DNA of 64,000 bases from Bryoerythrophyllum caledonicum (taxonomy: Eukaryota > Streptophyta > Bryopsida > Pottiales > Pottiaceae), in the NCBI GenBank assembly GCA_963971425.1, contig OZ020514.1, positions 42,507,158 through 42,571,157 of the forward strand, read 5' to 3'. Within the stretch, counting starts at the first letter, position 1, and each line of letters opens with the position of its first letter. The position numbers were made by a program, and so were the translations under genes. Below are positions 1 through 11,844 of this stretch, piece after piece. Below the pieces are notes generated by a model. It did no database searches. It saw only the letters and a program-made list of their open reading frames with translations, and was not told the origin of the DNA.

Positions 1-665
1 TGAAGGAGAAGCAGGATATGGTGGACCGCTTGGAAGAGTCAAAGCGCAGGCAGGCAGAGATGGAGGCAGCTCTTGAGATGCAGAGGTTGGAGTTTGCCTT
101 GGAGAAGGCACGGATTGAGGCAACTATTAGGGCTGAGCTTCAGCTTCATATGAAGTCAGACCTTGCCCAGATGTACGTGAGGAGCCCTGTGAATTCGGGG
201 GCAACATCATCTGGTCCTCCTCCCTCTGAGGTGCCTATGAGCACGAGTTATCCTCGTGTCGAAGATAACTTAGGTTCAGGGCTCTCTACTCCCCTGCATC
301 CTTCGGCTGGACTATCTCAGAGGGACCCGAATTTTCCTGTTCGCAAAGCTTCCTCTCCTGATGGGCAACAGTCTCTTCCTCAAGAAGCACCTACGTTCGC
401 TCCCTCTGAGGAGCACTCTACAAGAAGAAGCCCTCCTTTTGAGTATCCTCGACCCGAGGATACGCCGGGTGTATGCCTTCACCAGAACCCGCTTCCTCTC
501 CCCGCTCCGATTCAACAGTCTGGGGAGTGCGGCGCAGAGGCCCGCGTAATCAACGTTCCTGTGGTGGCCATGGATGTCAGTCCGGTGGGGGAGGATCGAG
601 TGGATTATGAGCCGTCACCTGACGGACCTCGAAACGGAGCATCTGATTCTGACCAGGTTGGCTAG
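1..665 (+). CDS. C-terminal exon of coiled-coil gene (family A, copy i), 5' cut by window edge
   Basis: The frame is open from the window edge, so the ATG at 18 need not be the start. Residues 1-55 are rich in K, E, R, Q and A with heptad-like spacing (EESKRRQAEMEAALEM), which indicates a coiled coil. The remaining ~160 residues are P/S-rich and disordered-looking. The frame ends in a stop at 663-665. The same architecture (coiled coil, then P/S-rich tail, then an FCP1-like gene on the same strand) recurs at 50.8-48.4 kb on the other strand, so I assign it as the last exon of a family A gene. No enzymatic motif is visible here. Assignment to family A rests on layout and composition, not on strong sequence identity. 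Confidence 0.5.
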   Translation, partial: KEKQDMVDRLEESKRRQAEMEAALEMQRLEFALEKARIEATIRAELQLHMKSDLAQMYVRSPVNSGATSSGPPPSEVPMSTSYPRVEDNLGSGLSTPLHPSAGLSQRDPNFPVRKASSPDGQQSLPQEAPTFAPSEEHSTRRSPPFEYPRPEDTPGVCLHQNPLPLPAPIQQSGECGAEARVINVPVVAMDVSPVGEDRVDYEPSPDGPRNGASDSDQVG

Positions 666-891
666 CTCTTTTTTTTCATTTTTTTAGGCTACTTTATGAG
701 CTACAGCCCTGTATTTTTTGAATGACTACTCATTGTCTCCAGTAGGTCTCATATGGGTTTGTTGGACTGCAGGCATCGGATCCATATGAGTTTTGATGTA
801 CTTTAGGCGGAGTGTACATACTTGTAAAAGCATTTGTATATAAATTTGTGGAATTGTTTAACAATTCAGTTTTCTTCAATTGTTTTCTCAG

Positions 892-1868
892 ATGAAAATG
901 GATGATATTGTTCATCGACCTCTTGCATTGAAGCCTCGGATTGGGAATGATTTACAGAAGTCGCTATGTGGGGGAGAATTGATGCAATCTGTGACGCTTC
1001 CATTGCATATTGCTCAATGTGCATTTCATCAGGTAATTTCCATTGACTTTAGTGTGTGTTCGTCCTGTCCCAAGACTGTTTGCGGAGGAGTTTGTCCGTT
1101 GTCCCCAACCGGCGGCCAGACAAGTGGCTTAATATTGTTCTGGATATTAATGGCATCCTTTGCGAGGCAGAGCATGCCCCTGGGTTGTCTAGAGACTCAG
1201 TGAGTCGGGCCGCGTATTCTTGCACCGCTCCTGCGTACATAGGTCCAAAAGCTGTATATACTCGCCCTGGAGTTCGTGCATTCCTGGCGGACATCCGAAA
1301 CATAACGAACTCTATTGTCGTCTGGAGCTCCATGAAGAAGTCTACTGTTGTTGAAATTGCAAAATATCTTTTTTCGGACATGCCTTCTCCAGCTCTGGTA
1401 CTTGGTCAGGAGAGCTGTGATAGAATCGAAACCTCGCCCAATAAGTTCTTGATGGATCCGAATAATTCGAACAAGACGATCTTTTTGAAAACTCTGTCAT
1501 CAACTTTATTTAGGCAACGACTTGAGTCGATGGTCCTAGATTCGGACAACACCCTTCTGATCGACGACAGTCCGGAGAAGAGCGTTTGTAATCATATGGG
1601 AAATGCCATATTTCTTCGTCCGTGGAGACATGCGGCCTGTGACGACCAGTTCCTTACTCAGGAACTTGTACCTTGGCTGCGACGTCTGGTTTCTGAATGC
1701 CCTCTTAGGCAGTTACATGATTATGTTAATATCAATCGTATAGGGGTTGAGCCGTTGGCGCCTAATAGTCCTTTCATGAAATACATTGTAGATGGGATGG
1801 AGCTCTCAAACAAGAACGTTGGATATGTCTATGAAATTCCACATGGTTCTTCTTCGTCGGCTTCATAG
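892..1868 (+). CDS. FCP1/SCP-like HAD-family phosphatase homologue (two exons)
   Basis: Proposed exons are 892-1032 (after TTTTCTCAG, ending CATCAG before GTAATT) and about 1125-1868. The second exon encodes an FCP1-type HAD domain. Motif I is VLDINGILC near 1137-1163, motif II is VVWSSMKK near 1317, and motif IV is LLIDDSPEKS near 1557. FCP1/SCP enzymes remove phosphate from the RNA polymerase II CTD and other proteins through the first Asp of DxDx(T/V). Here the second Asp of motif I is Asn, so catalysis may be weakened or altered. The reading frame is intact to a TAG at 1866. The intron-1 acceptor is uncertain: I chose the one that keeps frame and matches the paralogue boundary just before TGG. 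A paralogue lies at 49102-48382 (-), again after a family A gene. Confidence 0.75.
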
Positions 1869-2222
1869 TTCCATCGGCTCTTTTTTTGTAATATAGTAGG
1901 AATTTAGTATCGATATTGTAAATACTCTGTTTCATTTTGAATATATAAATATTTTACAACTTCAACAAGTTTATTTACTTTGTCTGGTGTTTTTTTTGTT
2001 ATCTATGTGTTGTTATTCATCTGTCGGTTGGTTTTAGGATTCATCTTTGTTTTCAATATTATTGTTTTTGCTCTGGTCGAGCGTGTTGTGTTTACTATGG
2101 ATCCTAGGTATATTGTATTCCTTTGGGCTTTCATATTTATCTTCGGGTCGAGCATGCGTTGGATTGCTGTGACTATTGTTATGTTGACTCATCGCTTCTT
2201 TTGTCTCGTGTGTCTTCTGCAG

Positions 2223-3038
2223 GTTGTGGAGGCTACCATTATCCCTTCATGTAGGAGTGATCGTAGTAAACCGCCCTCCAATTGTGGCTCGTTTTCTGAG
2301 TACTCTGGGTCGCTTCTTGGAGGTTTTTCCCAATCCCACTATTCAAAGCCTTTTCTTATGTGCACTGCAACCGATGCTGCCTCTGCTATCATGGACTTTT
2401 CTACACAGAAGGTCGATGATGGTGTTGTTGATAGCCCTCCTGAGCGGAGGGGTGGAATTCCTTGTGTCGCATCTCCTTCGCCACTCAAGCAAATGTGTGC
2501 ATCTATAGAGCCTATTGGCGATTGCACTCCTAAACGGCAGCTCTATCTTAATGGTGCAATTGATGTAAACGAGGTGAAGGAGTCTGAGCCTATCTCTTCC
2601 AACTTGATTATTCCGCCTTCGTTTATTCGTGTCCAGCCTTCCCTTCCTACCCTTGCTAAGTGGAGGCGGCTTCCTAGTTCTGAAGGTATTGTTGGAGTTA
2701 GTAATCCTCCATCCCGTTCAACAGGTTTGCATACTGAATCTCTCGATGTTAAGCCTAGATCTTTGGGATCCGCATCTTCACAGATTTGTCGGAAGTCACT
2801 ATGCTTGAGTGGAGGTGGTAGTTCTGGGGCTGGTAGTGGTCAATGCCATCAATCACGTCATTCACCTGTGCAAAAATCCGTGAATTATTCGGAAGTAGAC
2901 GATTACTATAAACCATATTCTCGGAGGAAGGAAATTATGATTGGGTATGCGAAAGTGAAAGCGCAAGAGGCTTTACTTCTGCAGACACGAGGAGGTGGTT
3001 CAACCATTCCTTCTAGTGAGGGGGGAACTCCTAAGTAG
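2223..3038 (+). CDS. Unknown protein, module C (copy 1), downstream of the phosphatase
   Basis: The open frame runs from 1980, but 1980-2222 is T-rich and ends in TGTCTTCTGCAG, a typical plant 3' splice site. I therefore start the exon at 2223 and treat the hydrophobic upstream translation as intron. The exon encodes about 270 residues that are S/P-rich with no recognised domain. It includes MDFSTQKVDDGVVDSP and CTPKRQLYLNG. The product of 48115-47755 (-) contains matching segments (MDYSTMAVDNRVVESP, CTPAKRILYDG) in the same position after a phosphatase. The module is therefore a conserved neighbour of the phosphatase or a downstream exon of the same locus. A late basic segment (about residues 220-260) contains DDYYKPYSRRKEIMIGYAK. 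Function unknown. Confidence 0.5.
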   Translation, partial: VVEATIIPSCRSDRSKPPSNCGSFSEYSGSLLGGFSQSHYSKPFLMCTATDAASAIMDFSTQKVDDGVVDSPPERRGGIPCVASPSPLKQMCASIEPIGDCTPKRQLYLNGAIDVNEVKESEPISSNLIIPPSFIRVQPSLPTLAKWRRLPSSEGIVGVSNPPSRSTGLHTESLDVKPRSLGSASSQICRKSLCLSGGGSSGAGSGQCHQSRHSPVQKSVNYSEVDDYYKPYSRRKEIMIGYAKVKAQEALLLQTRGGGSTIPSSEGGTPK

Positions 3039-3503
3039 GAACAGTTTTATATGCTTTAGAAGCCCTTTCTTGTTTTGTTGTAGACACGGTAGTATAGATC
3101 CTAGACTACTATAAATAGAAATTAAATTGTGATTACCTATGTTGGTAAACAATGTCATGAAAATGAAGTTTTAGTATGATTATTTGCATTATGCTCACTT
3201 GTTTTCGACTATGGATGGAATTATATTCTCTATGCCGATCTATTAATAGAATTTCTGTGTAATGCAATTTTGATGGGTCGCAATGATCATGTTGTTTACT
3301 GTTGGATATGGGATGTTTCTTGTATGCTGCATGATGTATGCCTTCGTTTGCAACAACTTTTCACGATATTTGTGTCCGAAGTAATAGGCTTTTAGTCACA
3401 AATCTCACGATTTGTCTCATTTTAATGAATATGGTGTTGTTTATGTACAATTTTGATTCTTTCATTTATAATCTTCATAATAAATGTGCTTATTTGTATA
3501 CAG

Positions 3504-4968
3504 AGCATGTCTAAAGATGAACTCACGGAAATGCCCTCTTGTAATCTTGCTGAATCCATTTACAACAAGTGGAAGCAAGCTTCGGGCAATAACGGTGGAG
3601 ATTTGTATGTCGCAATCGTAGACGATTATGTTCGGGCCTTTCTTTAGGTACTTAATTATTATCAATTTTTGAAAGGTAGTGCTGGAGGGACAGGTCCAAG
3701 CAAAGAAGAATTGAAGCTTTGTGCTACCGAACGAAAAGCCCAAAAGACGGGCGATCCACTCGTTCTAGGGGATTCTATGATGGATATGTCGGGGGTAGAT
3801 GAATTCTGCACGCGTGATCTTATATGCAAGGTGCGGAGGTGTTTGGCACACACAAGCGCAAAGCGAATTTACCTCTTCGAGCCGATGACGAATCACATCG
3901 TCTTGATAGGGTAAACTATTCCCATCCCCGGTACTACTCTAGACGACTTCGGTCATCGTCAATTCCATTGCCCATTATTGACAAAGATGATGGTGTTTCC
4001 CATGACAAGGTTTCACCATCACAACCGCCGCATCCAATCCCGGCTGCATCTCTAGTATGCAAGGCTGGAATTTGCCCTGTAACGGCAGTTCAAGAGACCC
4101 ATGCCAATCTAATCCAGTGGCATACTGCTCGTGTGCCGGCGAACTTGGCTAAGAAGTGTTGGGCGCAACGTGGGGGAGTTAGAAAGAAATGCACGGAGAG
4201 GATTGTGAGATGTGGAAAGCCAACTCCTGCTCCTACCTACACTAGCAAATTCAAATGTAGAGCAAAGAGCACCTATGAAGACACTGACTTCTATTTCTGC
4301 AACGATGACATCGACCGTTGTGTGAATGGTCTGAGACGTCCATGGGTCTGCAGGGAAAAGCCTCCTATCCCAGAAGTTTGGCCTGTTATGATTGGCACGA
4401 ATCTCACTCGCGGTGAGATTGTGGACTTACAACTAGCTGGATTTCAACTCCCTCAGAAGGAACAAATATCTCCGAGGCGCCTCTTGTCAATAGGTAGTCT
4501 ACCATTGGACGTCAACTCCGTTTCCGTCCCTGACCATCCTGGCAAGTATCCTGCAAAAAGGAGTGGGAAGAATTTGAAGTGCTCTTCCGCCAAGCCCAAT
4601 ACGAATCAAAGACGGTCAATGGGATCAGCCGAACTCCTCACTACATCAATTACTTTAGTGCGCATGGTTCCTGAGCCTGGCTTTGGGTGCATCATCACAC
4701 TAAACTTTATAGCCTCCCTCATGAGACAACATATACGATCACGGTGAGCGCGTTTCTCCACTGTACATGTCCAGCCTTTACGAAGACCATGAACGAATTT
4801 CGTGGACGGAGTCCGTTCACATATTGCAAGTTTCTGTACTTCATATTTTTGAAGATTTGTAAACTTCAACCCGACGTCCACTTCTTCATTCATGCACCCT
4901 CTTTCAGCTTCAACAAGGTGAAACTAGTCCTTGAAAGTGGCATCCTGGCACATTCTAGAGTTTAGAAT
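3504..4968 (+). pseudogene. Decayed SWIM-type zinc-finger gene
   Basis: The first exon starts after TTGTATACAG with ATGTCTAAAG and runs to about 3647. Coding continues in shifted frames to 4968. The last ~130 codons (frame of 4561) contain EWEEFEVLFRQAQYESKTVN, then LHCTCPAF, then TYCKFLYFIFLKICKL. This is a SWIM motif of the form CxC...CxH in which the final His is replaced by Phe. SWIM fingers occur in MULE transposases and related plant proteins and bind DNA or protein. In-frame TGA codons at 4534 and 4672, plus a frame change near 4540, show that the gene is broken. The segment 4110-4500 is basic and Cys-containing and matches nothing I know. It could be a MULE-derived host gene, but no DDE domain is visible. 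Confidence 0.55.
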
Positions 4969-5641
4969 AGAATACCTACTTCTATTTTTTTTGTAATGCG
5001 TACTCTCTCGTTTCCGAGAGGGTACAAGGTTGTCATTTTTAGACACTATACTATAACTATTTTAAATGAGGAATATCTGTAATCGTTACCTTTATATTGT
5101 CTCCCGACATTGCATAATACTTGTTATTAGAAATATATCCTTGCGGTGTTCGAGAGTATAGTTGCTCATTTTTACCCTTTGCGTTCTACAAAATACTAGT
5201 TTTAATGGAATTGATGAGATGTACCCCCTCGGAAACAAGAGGGTACATCACCGACGCGGTTATCTAAAACCAAAACCACTGTTTTGAGAGACTGCGAAAA
5301 TCATTATGAGTTTTTAATTTTTAAAAAAGGAGTCACATATGCCTTCCAAAACTTGCATTTAAGACATAAAGGGGAAGAAGCACTGGAAACTTTATAAATT
5401 TAGGAAAAATAATTCCACGGTCTTAGGTCCCAAAAATACATTTGGACGAAAAATGAAATCCCACCTAAAAATAACTTCATCATATTCACATAATATTCCA
5501 CTATTATTAGATTATTCCGAGAATATTCAAATATTTTCTGCTCTCTACGACACAATTTTTTGCTCACCGCTCACATCTCACATTCAAGACACCTCCCTGC
5601 ATCGGAGGATCCATCGATTGAATTATAAACAACTATGTGGT
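4969..5641. other. Intergenic, no gene seen
   Basis: The sequence is AT-rich with no convincing coding frame. It holds two inverted copies of a short GAGGGTACA-containing segment (about 5018 and 5236) and one GGATCC-type motif at 5607-5612, just beyond the 3' end of the next gene. Confidence 0.4.
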
Positions 5642-8600
5642 CATGGGTCCGCGTTGTTTGCGGCTGCAAGGTTAATCATTGGTGCAATTCTGTCCCTCTG
5701 TGGAATTGTCCGTGTCTTGGGATCCAATTTCTTCAACCAATAGGCAAACTAGACGGCATCAACATGAACGCTAACTGGACGTCCATTTTCGGGGACCCAC
5801 GTCGATGTCCAACAATCCTCATACTTCTTCTTGTGGTCCTTGAACACATTTCTTGGCTCCGAGAATTGGAGAATGAACTTTCCATACTCCTCATGTCCAA
5901 CTTCTCTATTGACTACTGAATGCACTCTCCCTAATCAAACATGATATATTTCAGGGTCTTAGGGACAGAATAGGACCCATGATCCCGGTACGACATCTCG
6001 CCATGGATTCAACGACTCCTTTGGCTTTTCCGAGCGTGGACCATAGTAAATTTCAGGTTCGAGGTCTTCAGGTATGACATCTCGTCTAGCAGTGAGATAT
6101 AAGGGAGTTCGACTTGTCGCACTCCAGCCATGGATTGGCCAAAAGCTTTCTACCACGGCCGAAGGAGTGCGAGGAAGAGGTTGTTCTAGTTTTGCAAGTA
6201 TTGCATTCCAATAATCGACATAAGGTGGAAAATCCCTTTGAAAGCCCTCACATGAATGCATCCCTTGTTCCCAATATTGTATATAACCTCGTATACCAGA
6301 CTTAATGAACGACTTCTTATGAAGTGCTTTGGCAGCTTTCTCTCTTGCCTTCACTTGATTGCCGATTGAAGAAGGAACCTCGTCTCCCTACAATCGCTTG
6401 AACGGAACTGGGTTTGGGAAGCCGGAAGGTATGATGGAATTGTCGTCGTTATCCTCCTTCCAAAGACGTAAACCTGGCTTGTTTCGAGGTAGCCAATGCT
6501 GATCAATTGTTGACATCTTGTAACACATGACGGGCCAACCATCTTCATCGACGTAGAATTTGAAGAGGTGCATCTCTCCTAAACCAACAAGTCTTTGTGC
6601 ACCATCACATATATAGCCAGAGACAAAAGATTTGAAATCTGCAAACTCCAGAACAAACTCGGGCATGAAACTCATCTCCTGCGATTCCATGAAGGACTTC
6701 ATCAAATCAGCGACGACAAACGAATTCTTATTCTTCAAGGCGTTGGAAAAGTGGCTGAAGTATGCATCAATATCCTCATGTGTATACCCGACTAATAGGA
6801 AACCAACTTGGATTTCCTTGAACACCCTTCTATAAGTCAACATAGATAAGAACGCCATGAGAAATTGGTTCTTCTTATCTTTTGCAGAGTTGTCTAGCTG
6901 CAAATATAGATTGTTTGGTAGTGGGACGGCTGCAGTTGAGTAGTTCGGTGACACCGTAGGTAAAACGTCCATACATCTAAACTTCCCTTTAAGCAATGCC
7001 GCAAAGAATGAGTTTGCCGGCTCGTAAGGGAAAAAATGACCCGTGACGCGAATGGGTGGTTACCTGAGACGTCGAAGTAATCTCGCAATAGACGAGATGG
7101 TATAATTTAAGTCTGCAAGCCACAAGTCAGTAGAATAGTGAGCGTAGGCACCGTCTCTATGTCCGTGCGTGACCATGCCGGTGACGTTCACCGGGAGCTA
7201 ACCAAGACCTGAATTATGTTTTGTGGTAACTCGCATACGAGGGATGGCAATCTTAGCAGTATCCATTTTATCATGGATAATACAAATGATTTTGCCTTTC
7301 TTTTGTTAAGATACCTCTCTCTAGGTATGGTACACACGCCTACACAAAGCTTGGTGGTTCAAGTGTGCATGTCGTTCAATGAATGACACATACTCGGCGG
7401 AGCCCTTCACGGATTTGCTAATGAATTGTTGAAGAGTGTCACAGAGGGTGTACTTTGCAACTGAACTGCCCACGGGTTTACAAGCAACATTGTTTTAGAG
7501 TTCCCTCTTGATTCTACTATCAGTAGACTGAGAAACCTTGGGCAACCCGTACTCCAAGTTTGTCTACAAACATAGCAAAACAATGAATATCAGCAACATC
7601 AACATTGAGGCTACTACTGGCATTGAAAGATCCTTCGATCACATAAAAACTCGTATCGCTTCTAGTAACAGGTGAATACAGACAAGTAGGCATCAAATAC
7701 GACCAAGTGATCGTTCAGATATTGGAAGTTGCGTAAAGATTGTGTGAAGAGACTTTCAAATGTGGATACATGATCAAATATAATGAAGTCTAAGAGTATC
7801 AGGTATCGCCACGCAATGGAAGTGGTTGACCAAGAAGGATAATTGGAGCTTGGAGGTGGTTTCTAGACATGATTACCTCTGTGGCGTCAGCGTGAATCCT
7901 CTTCCAGCTATGACCAGACGGTAAGAACTCCAGTGTGTCCATCCGCCCAAATACAGTCGTCCGCATCTAGTGAGGCATGTGATTAACATTCTTATTGATG
8001 ATTGCCAAAATCGTACCCATTGCTTGCACGGTTCTAAGGCGGAGACGTTTGACGCCTCTGTTCTCGTACATTGATGACAAGATACCCTTTTTGTATTGGT
8101 TGATATAGCTGTGGAATGTCAACTTTGGTATACCATGAATTTTATACCATGCTATTGCGCAGACATCTTGACCGAGCAAAATAACATAGGTCCGTTTCCG
8201 ATTATTGCCCATGTGACGCAGTTGCCCGCCCACAGTGATTCCATATTCCTGCCGGTCGTCAAAGTCCTTCAGAAAGTACCGTTGTCGGAGAAACAAGGTA
8301 TCTTGGGGCCGGAATAATCGAACACACTCGTTTGGGCAGCATAATAGAGAACTAACCGCTTGAACTACATCCTGACAAGTCTTTTTTGAGTACGCAGTGA
8401 GCTTCTCCTCAGTTCTCTTCTTGGGATGAACAAACCGATACACAGCTTTTGGACGACCACCAAGATGCGCATTTGGGTCCGATGCTTCAGGAATTCGAAT
8501 GAAATGAGCAACCGTCTCGCTAAGGCCATGGCCGCCCTCGAGTCTACATTCGGAGATGGGCCACCTATGATGACTCATAATGTCATCTTGATCCCCGATG

Positions 8601-9175
8601 AATACGTCAAATACAGTAACGCCAATGTTTCCTTCCCCCGAAGTACCGTCCTGGAATGGCTCATCGGGTAGAGAGCAATTGACACGACCAGAGGCAATAC
8701 GATTCCCATCACAGCCATAGCGACTAACCACCATTCCCATCCATTCTGCCTGAGGGACAAAACGAAGGGCACAAGTAGAAACAGATGTATTGCCTATGTC
8801 CGGGCCCATCAAAGGATCCCTCAATTGCAACACTACCTGCGATGCCTCCCAGAGAACCGTTCTACCTATCAAATCCGCCAAGAGAGATACGCCCTCTTGC
8901 AACAGCCGAATAATAAGATTGCGCGCCTCATGAAATATCTCAGTAGGTCTAAGCAGAGACATCGCGACCATGGTGAGATTGATGTCGACACCAAGCCAAT
9001 GCCCAGTGGGTATCGCTTCAATGAAAATTCCCTTCCCAACAGTGCCATGGTTTGAGTAGCAAAGGATAACTTCCATGCCGGGGCTGAATTCATCACGCCA
9101 GTTAGTGTCGCTGGGGACACCACCTCCATACGTTGGATCAGCAAACACATCCGGCAATCCTTCAAATGAGGACAT
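5642..9175 (-). pseudogene. Decayed DUF7869-type gene (possible domesticated DDE-like protein), copy D1
   Basis: Reading from the ATG at 9175, exon 1 (to about 7881, donor GTAATC) encodes ~430 residues interrupted by a TAG near 7969. It includes a GMEVIL...VGKGIF...LGVD segment and ends PSGHSWKRIHADATE. Later exons, read through stops, contain IIHDKMDTAKIAIPR (near 7260), LPVNVTGMVTHGHRDGAYAH (near 7160), LQLDNSAKDKKNQF (near 6890) and VGFLLVGYTHEDIDAYFS (near 6790). The spaced acidic motifs DKMD, LDN and HTHEDID are what I recall of the plant DUF7869 family, which I infer to have an RNase-H/DDE-like fold. The C-terminal part (6354-5642) aligns residue by residue with D2 at 62908-63969. Relative to D2 there are stops: TGG to TAG near 6387, TAA near 5972, TGG to TGA near 5948 and TAG near 5732. 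The gene is probably non-functional. Confidence 0.7.
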
Positions 9176-9560
9176 CGATGGATCCTCTGATCCTAATTTG
9201 AACCTTGTGATCTCGGCAATCTGCCTATGTACCCGAGTAACCCGGTAGCAGACCCAAGATCGGAGAATCGTGCAATCAACGTAGGGATCGGAGGATCTCT
9301 CGATTTGTCGATCTTCCTAGGGTTCAGTCGATCAACGGATTGATATGTACAATTGGAGGATCCTTCGATCTCCACGGAACCTATTGGGGTCTGCAAAAAT
9401 TGGGATAGCTCTACGTAAGACTGTACGGAACATAAAAGGTGGTTGTATAGTAATTGCAACGAGACCAAATGATATATTACAATATATTGAACCAAGATGG
9501 AAGGTAGTGATCGAACGGTAATCACATTCATGGCATGATATATCCAAGATCAATATTCTC
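9176..9560. repeat. Upstream flank with GGATCC-core motifs
   Basis: The stretch directly 5' of D1 contains several short motifs with core GGATC(C/T) and partly complementary arms, at about 9180, 9290 and 9355 (for example GATCGGAGGATC and GGAGGATCCTTCGATCT). They resemble the array at 13355-13700. One abuts the presumed start codon of D1. No gene is evident. Confidence 0.5.
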
Positions 9561-10619
9561 TACTCTTTCATCTTACGATGTTAAACTTGGGGTGCATTAA
9601 ATGAGGTTGAGTCATGTTTAGCAGTACATAACAGAATCTGTATCCGACCTACCTTACACAATAGTATCATAGCAAAATCTATTCGCAAAACGGCTAAATA
9701 TTATATAAAAAGTATTGATGTTGCACACCATAGCTCATTATTCAAAGAACGTTGCGATTACCTGTAATAAGGGCGGTAATCCAAACCTTCAGCAAGCATC
9801 AGCCACTTAGGCAAAATAACCTACTCGCCATCGATATTTCCTTGGTCAGCTTCCAACTAATATAAACAAATAGTCTCCTACGAAGAGAGAAATCCGAAAA
9901 TGAATCAAGCGCACAATTTGCGAAACAAAGAGGACTGTGATATTAAACGAGGACACCCACATTCCCACCTGCCGCACAAAATAACAAAGACAATAAACTC
10001 AAGGCATTCTATGGTAGACGACAACAATAAATCTGCTCAAGCGCATGGAATTGAAGCTCACGGAGAAGGACGAAGGCTACTTCGTCTAGAGGAGGACAGA
10101 ACTCAATACCTCACTCACTAACTGTCCAGTTCTAGAAGAAACAACAAACCTCACATCCAATTCTGGCCTGAAACGAACAAGAGCCTCAAGACTGCGAGAG
10201 TAAGCGCCCTTGTCTTTCAAAGTTGAGAGGGAAATTTGATGGTGATTCAATCTACTTCATTTTGGCGGGATGGGATTCACCATCATTGACTAGGTAGCGG
10301 ATACCAGTTTCGTGCCTTTTGATAACTAATTATTCTAATTCGTACCTTCAAGTAAAAATGCCAGCACAGGGGGAAAAAAGAATACCTAGTTCGTATGTTA
10401 CCGCGGAAATGAGAACGTCGGATGATCATGGCGATCCTGCGGTTAAAAAATTTAGATGAACATCGTACGGTTCAGAATGGATACGAGTCATGATCACCTA
10501 ACATGCATAGGGACAAGGGTCTAAGGTCTAGTGTTTACCAAGTTAAAGGTACATCAGCTTCAGGGCTTACGGTGCACGGTACGTCCTGGTTAACAGGGTA
10601 CATCATGAATACGGTTTAG
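9561..10619. other. Intergenic, no gene seen
   Basis: AT-rich sequence with only short open frames that lack domain signal or splice context. The final ~60 bp grades into the GGGTT-rich repeat. Confidence 0.4.
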
Positions 10620-11056
10620 GGTTTTGTAATCTGGTTCAAAGTTCAAGGATTCATGCTTAGGGTTCAAAGTTCAGGATTCAAGGCTCAAAGTTCAAGGTTC
10701 AGGGATTAGAGCTCCTTGCATAGGGTTTAGGGCTTAGGATGCAGGGTTCACAATTTAGGTTAAAGGGTCTACGATCTAGGTTATAGGGTCTACAATCTAG
10801 GTTATAGGGTCTACGATCGAGGTTATAGGGTCTACGATCTAGATTATAGGGTCTACGATCTAAGTTATAGAATCTACGATCTAGGTTATAGGATCTACGA
10901 TCTAAGTTATAAAATCTACGATCTAGGTTATGGGGTCTATGATTTAGGTTATAGGGTCTACGATCTAGGTTATAGGGTCTTCGATCTAGGTTCTAGGGTC
11001 TATAATCTAGGTTCTAGGGTCTACAATCTAGGTTCTGGATCTACGATCTAGCATTT
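10620..11056. repeat. 21-bp minisatellite preceded by degenerate GGGTTCAAAGTT-like repeats
   Basis: From about 10750 to 11055 there are roughly 14 tandem copies of a 21-bp unit close to TATAGGGTCTACGATCTAGG plus one base, with scattered substitutions (AATCTACGATCTA, GGTCTACAATCTA). The preceding 130 bp holds looser GGTTCAAAGTTCAAGGATTCA copies and one GGGTTTAGGG stretch. The G-rich start recalls plant telomere repeats, but the period is 21, not 7. Confidence 0.85.
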
Positions 11057-11844
11057 GGGGTTCAGAGTGTAGGGTCTATTCATTCGCTTGTATACTCATA
11101 GCTTCTACAACAGCTTTTTTGTGTCCAAATTTTTTCATAAATTCCATGGACTTGTGAAGTAGGCCAAAATATGGTGGACCTTGTTTAAAATACTTGTTCA
11201 GAATTGCATTGGCAATAAAAATTAATTACGTCTTCGTGCTTTGAGATTTAAAGCTACCAAAGCATTATGCATTACAATGTTGCATTTTCAAGTAATTTTA
11301 TTTGCCTACATAATGTCCAAAATTCTTGAAACCCTAAACATTGAAAAATATTAAGTGTCTTTAATTTCTAATAGTCTTCATTGTTTCATCTTAAAGCTAC
11401 TAAGCATTGTTGATACAATGTTATTAATTTGTAAAAGCAAATTTTAATGAATGAGAATTTTATACACAATAATAGAGTTGAATAATTATTTGCACTACAC
11501 AAGATCTGAATCCAATACCAACGTGTCAAGCATGATGTTAGTTTCTTATTCGCCAATTTGTAGATGTAGAGGAGTGGTGTAGCGTATTCAAAACAACTAT
11601 GCAAGGAGTGGGGGTTAAAAAATTGCCAACGCACGTTTTATTTTTTTGTAAACTTAATGTGTTTTAGATTGATAATCCATATGGTCAATAGGGAGGTTCA
11701 TACCACATATTGTTGTGGAAAAAAGAAATAAATACAAATGAGAAGATCTCTAAGTTTTATAAGCAAAGGAATAAGTCTTTTTGACTTGGGCTATTATGCT
11801 ATTTTTCACTGAAGACAAGAATTTATTTTGACAATACGAAAGGC
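11057..11844. other. Intergenic, no gene seen
   Basis: AT-rich, with no coding signal. An 82-codon minus-strand frame at 11634-11386 lacks any domain or splice context. Confidence 0.4.

Noticed and set aside
1980..2222. Hydrophobic N-terminus suggesting a multi-pass membrane protein
   Set aside because: T-rich sequence ending in TGTCTTCTGCAG is a typical intron 3' end; the hydrophobicity comes from T-rich codons.
8096..9055. Plus-strand frames across the D1 first exon
   Set aside because: Opposite-strand shadows of the 402-codon minus-strand frame, with no domain signal.
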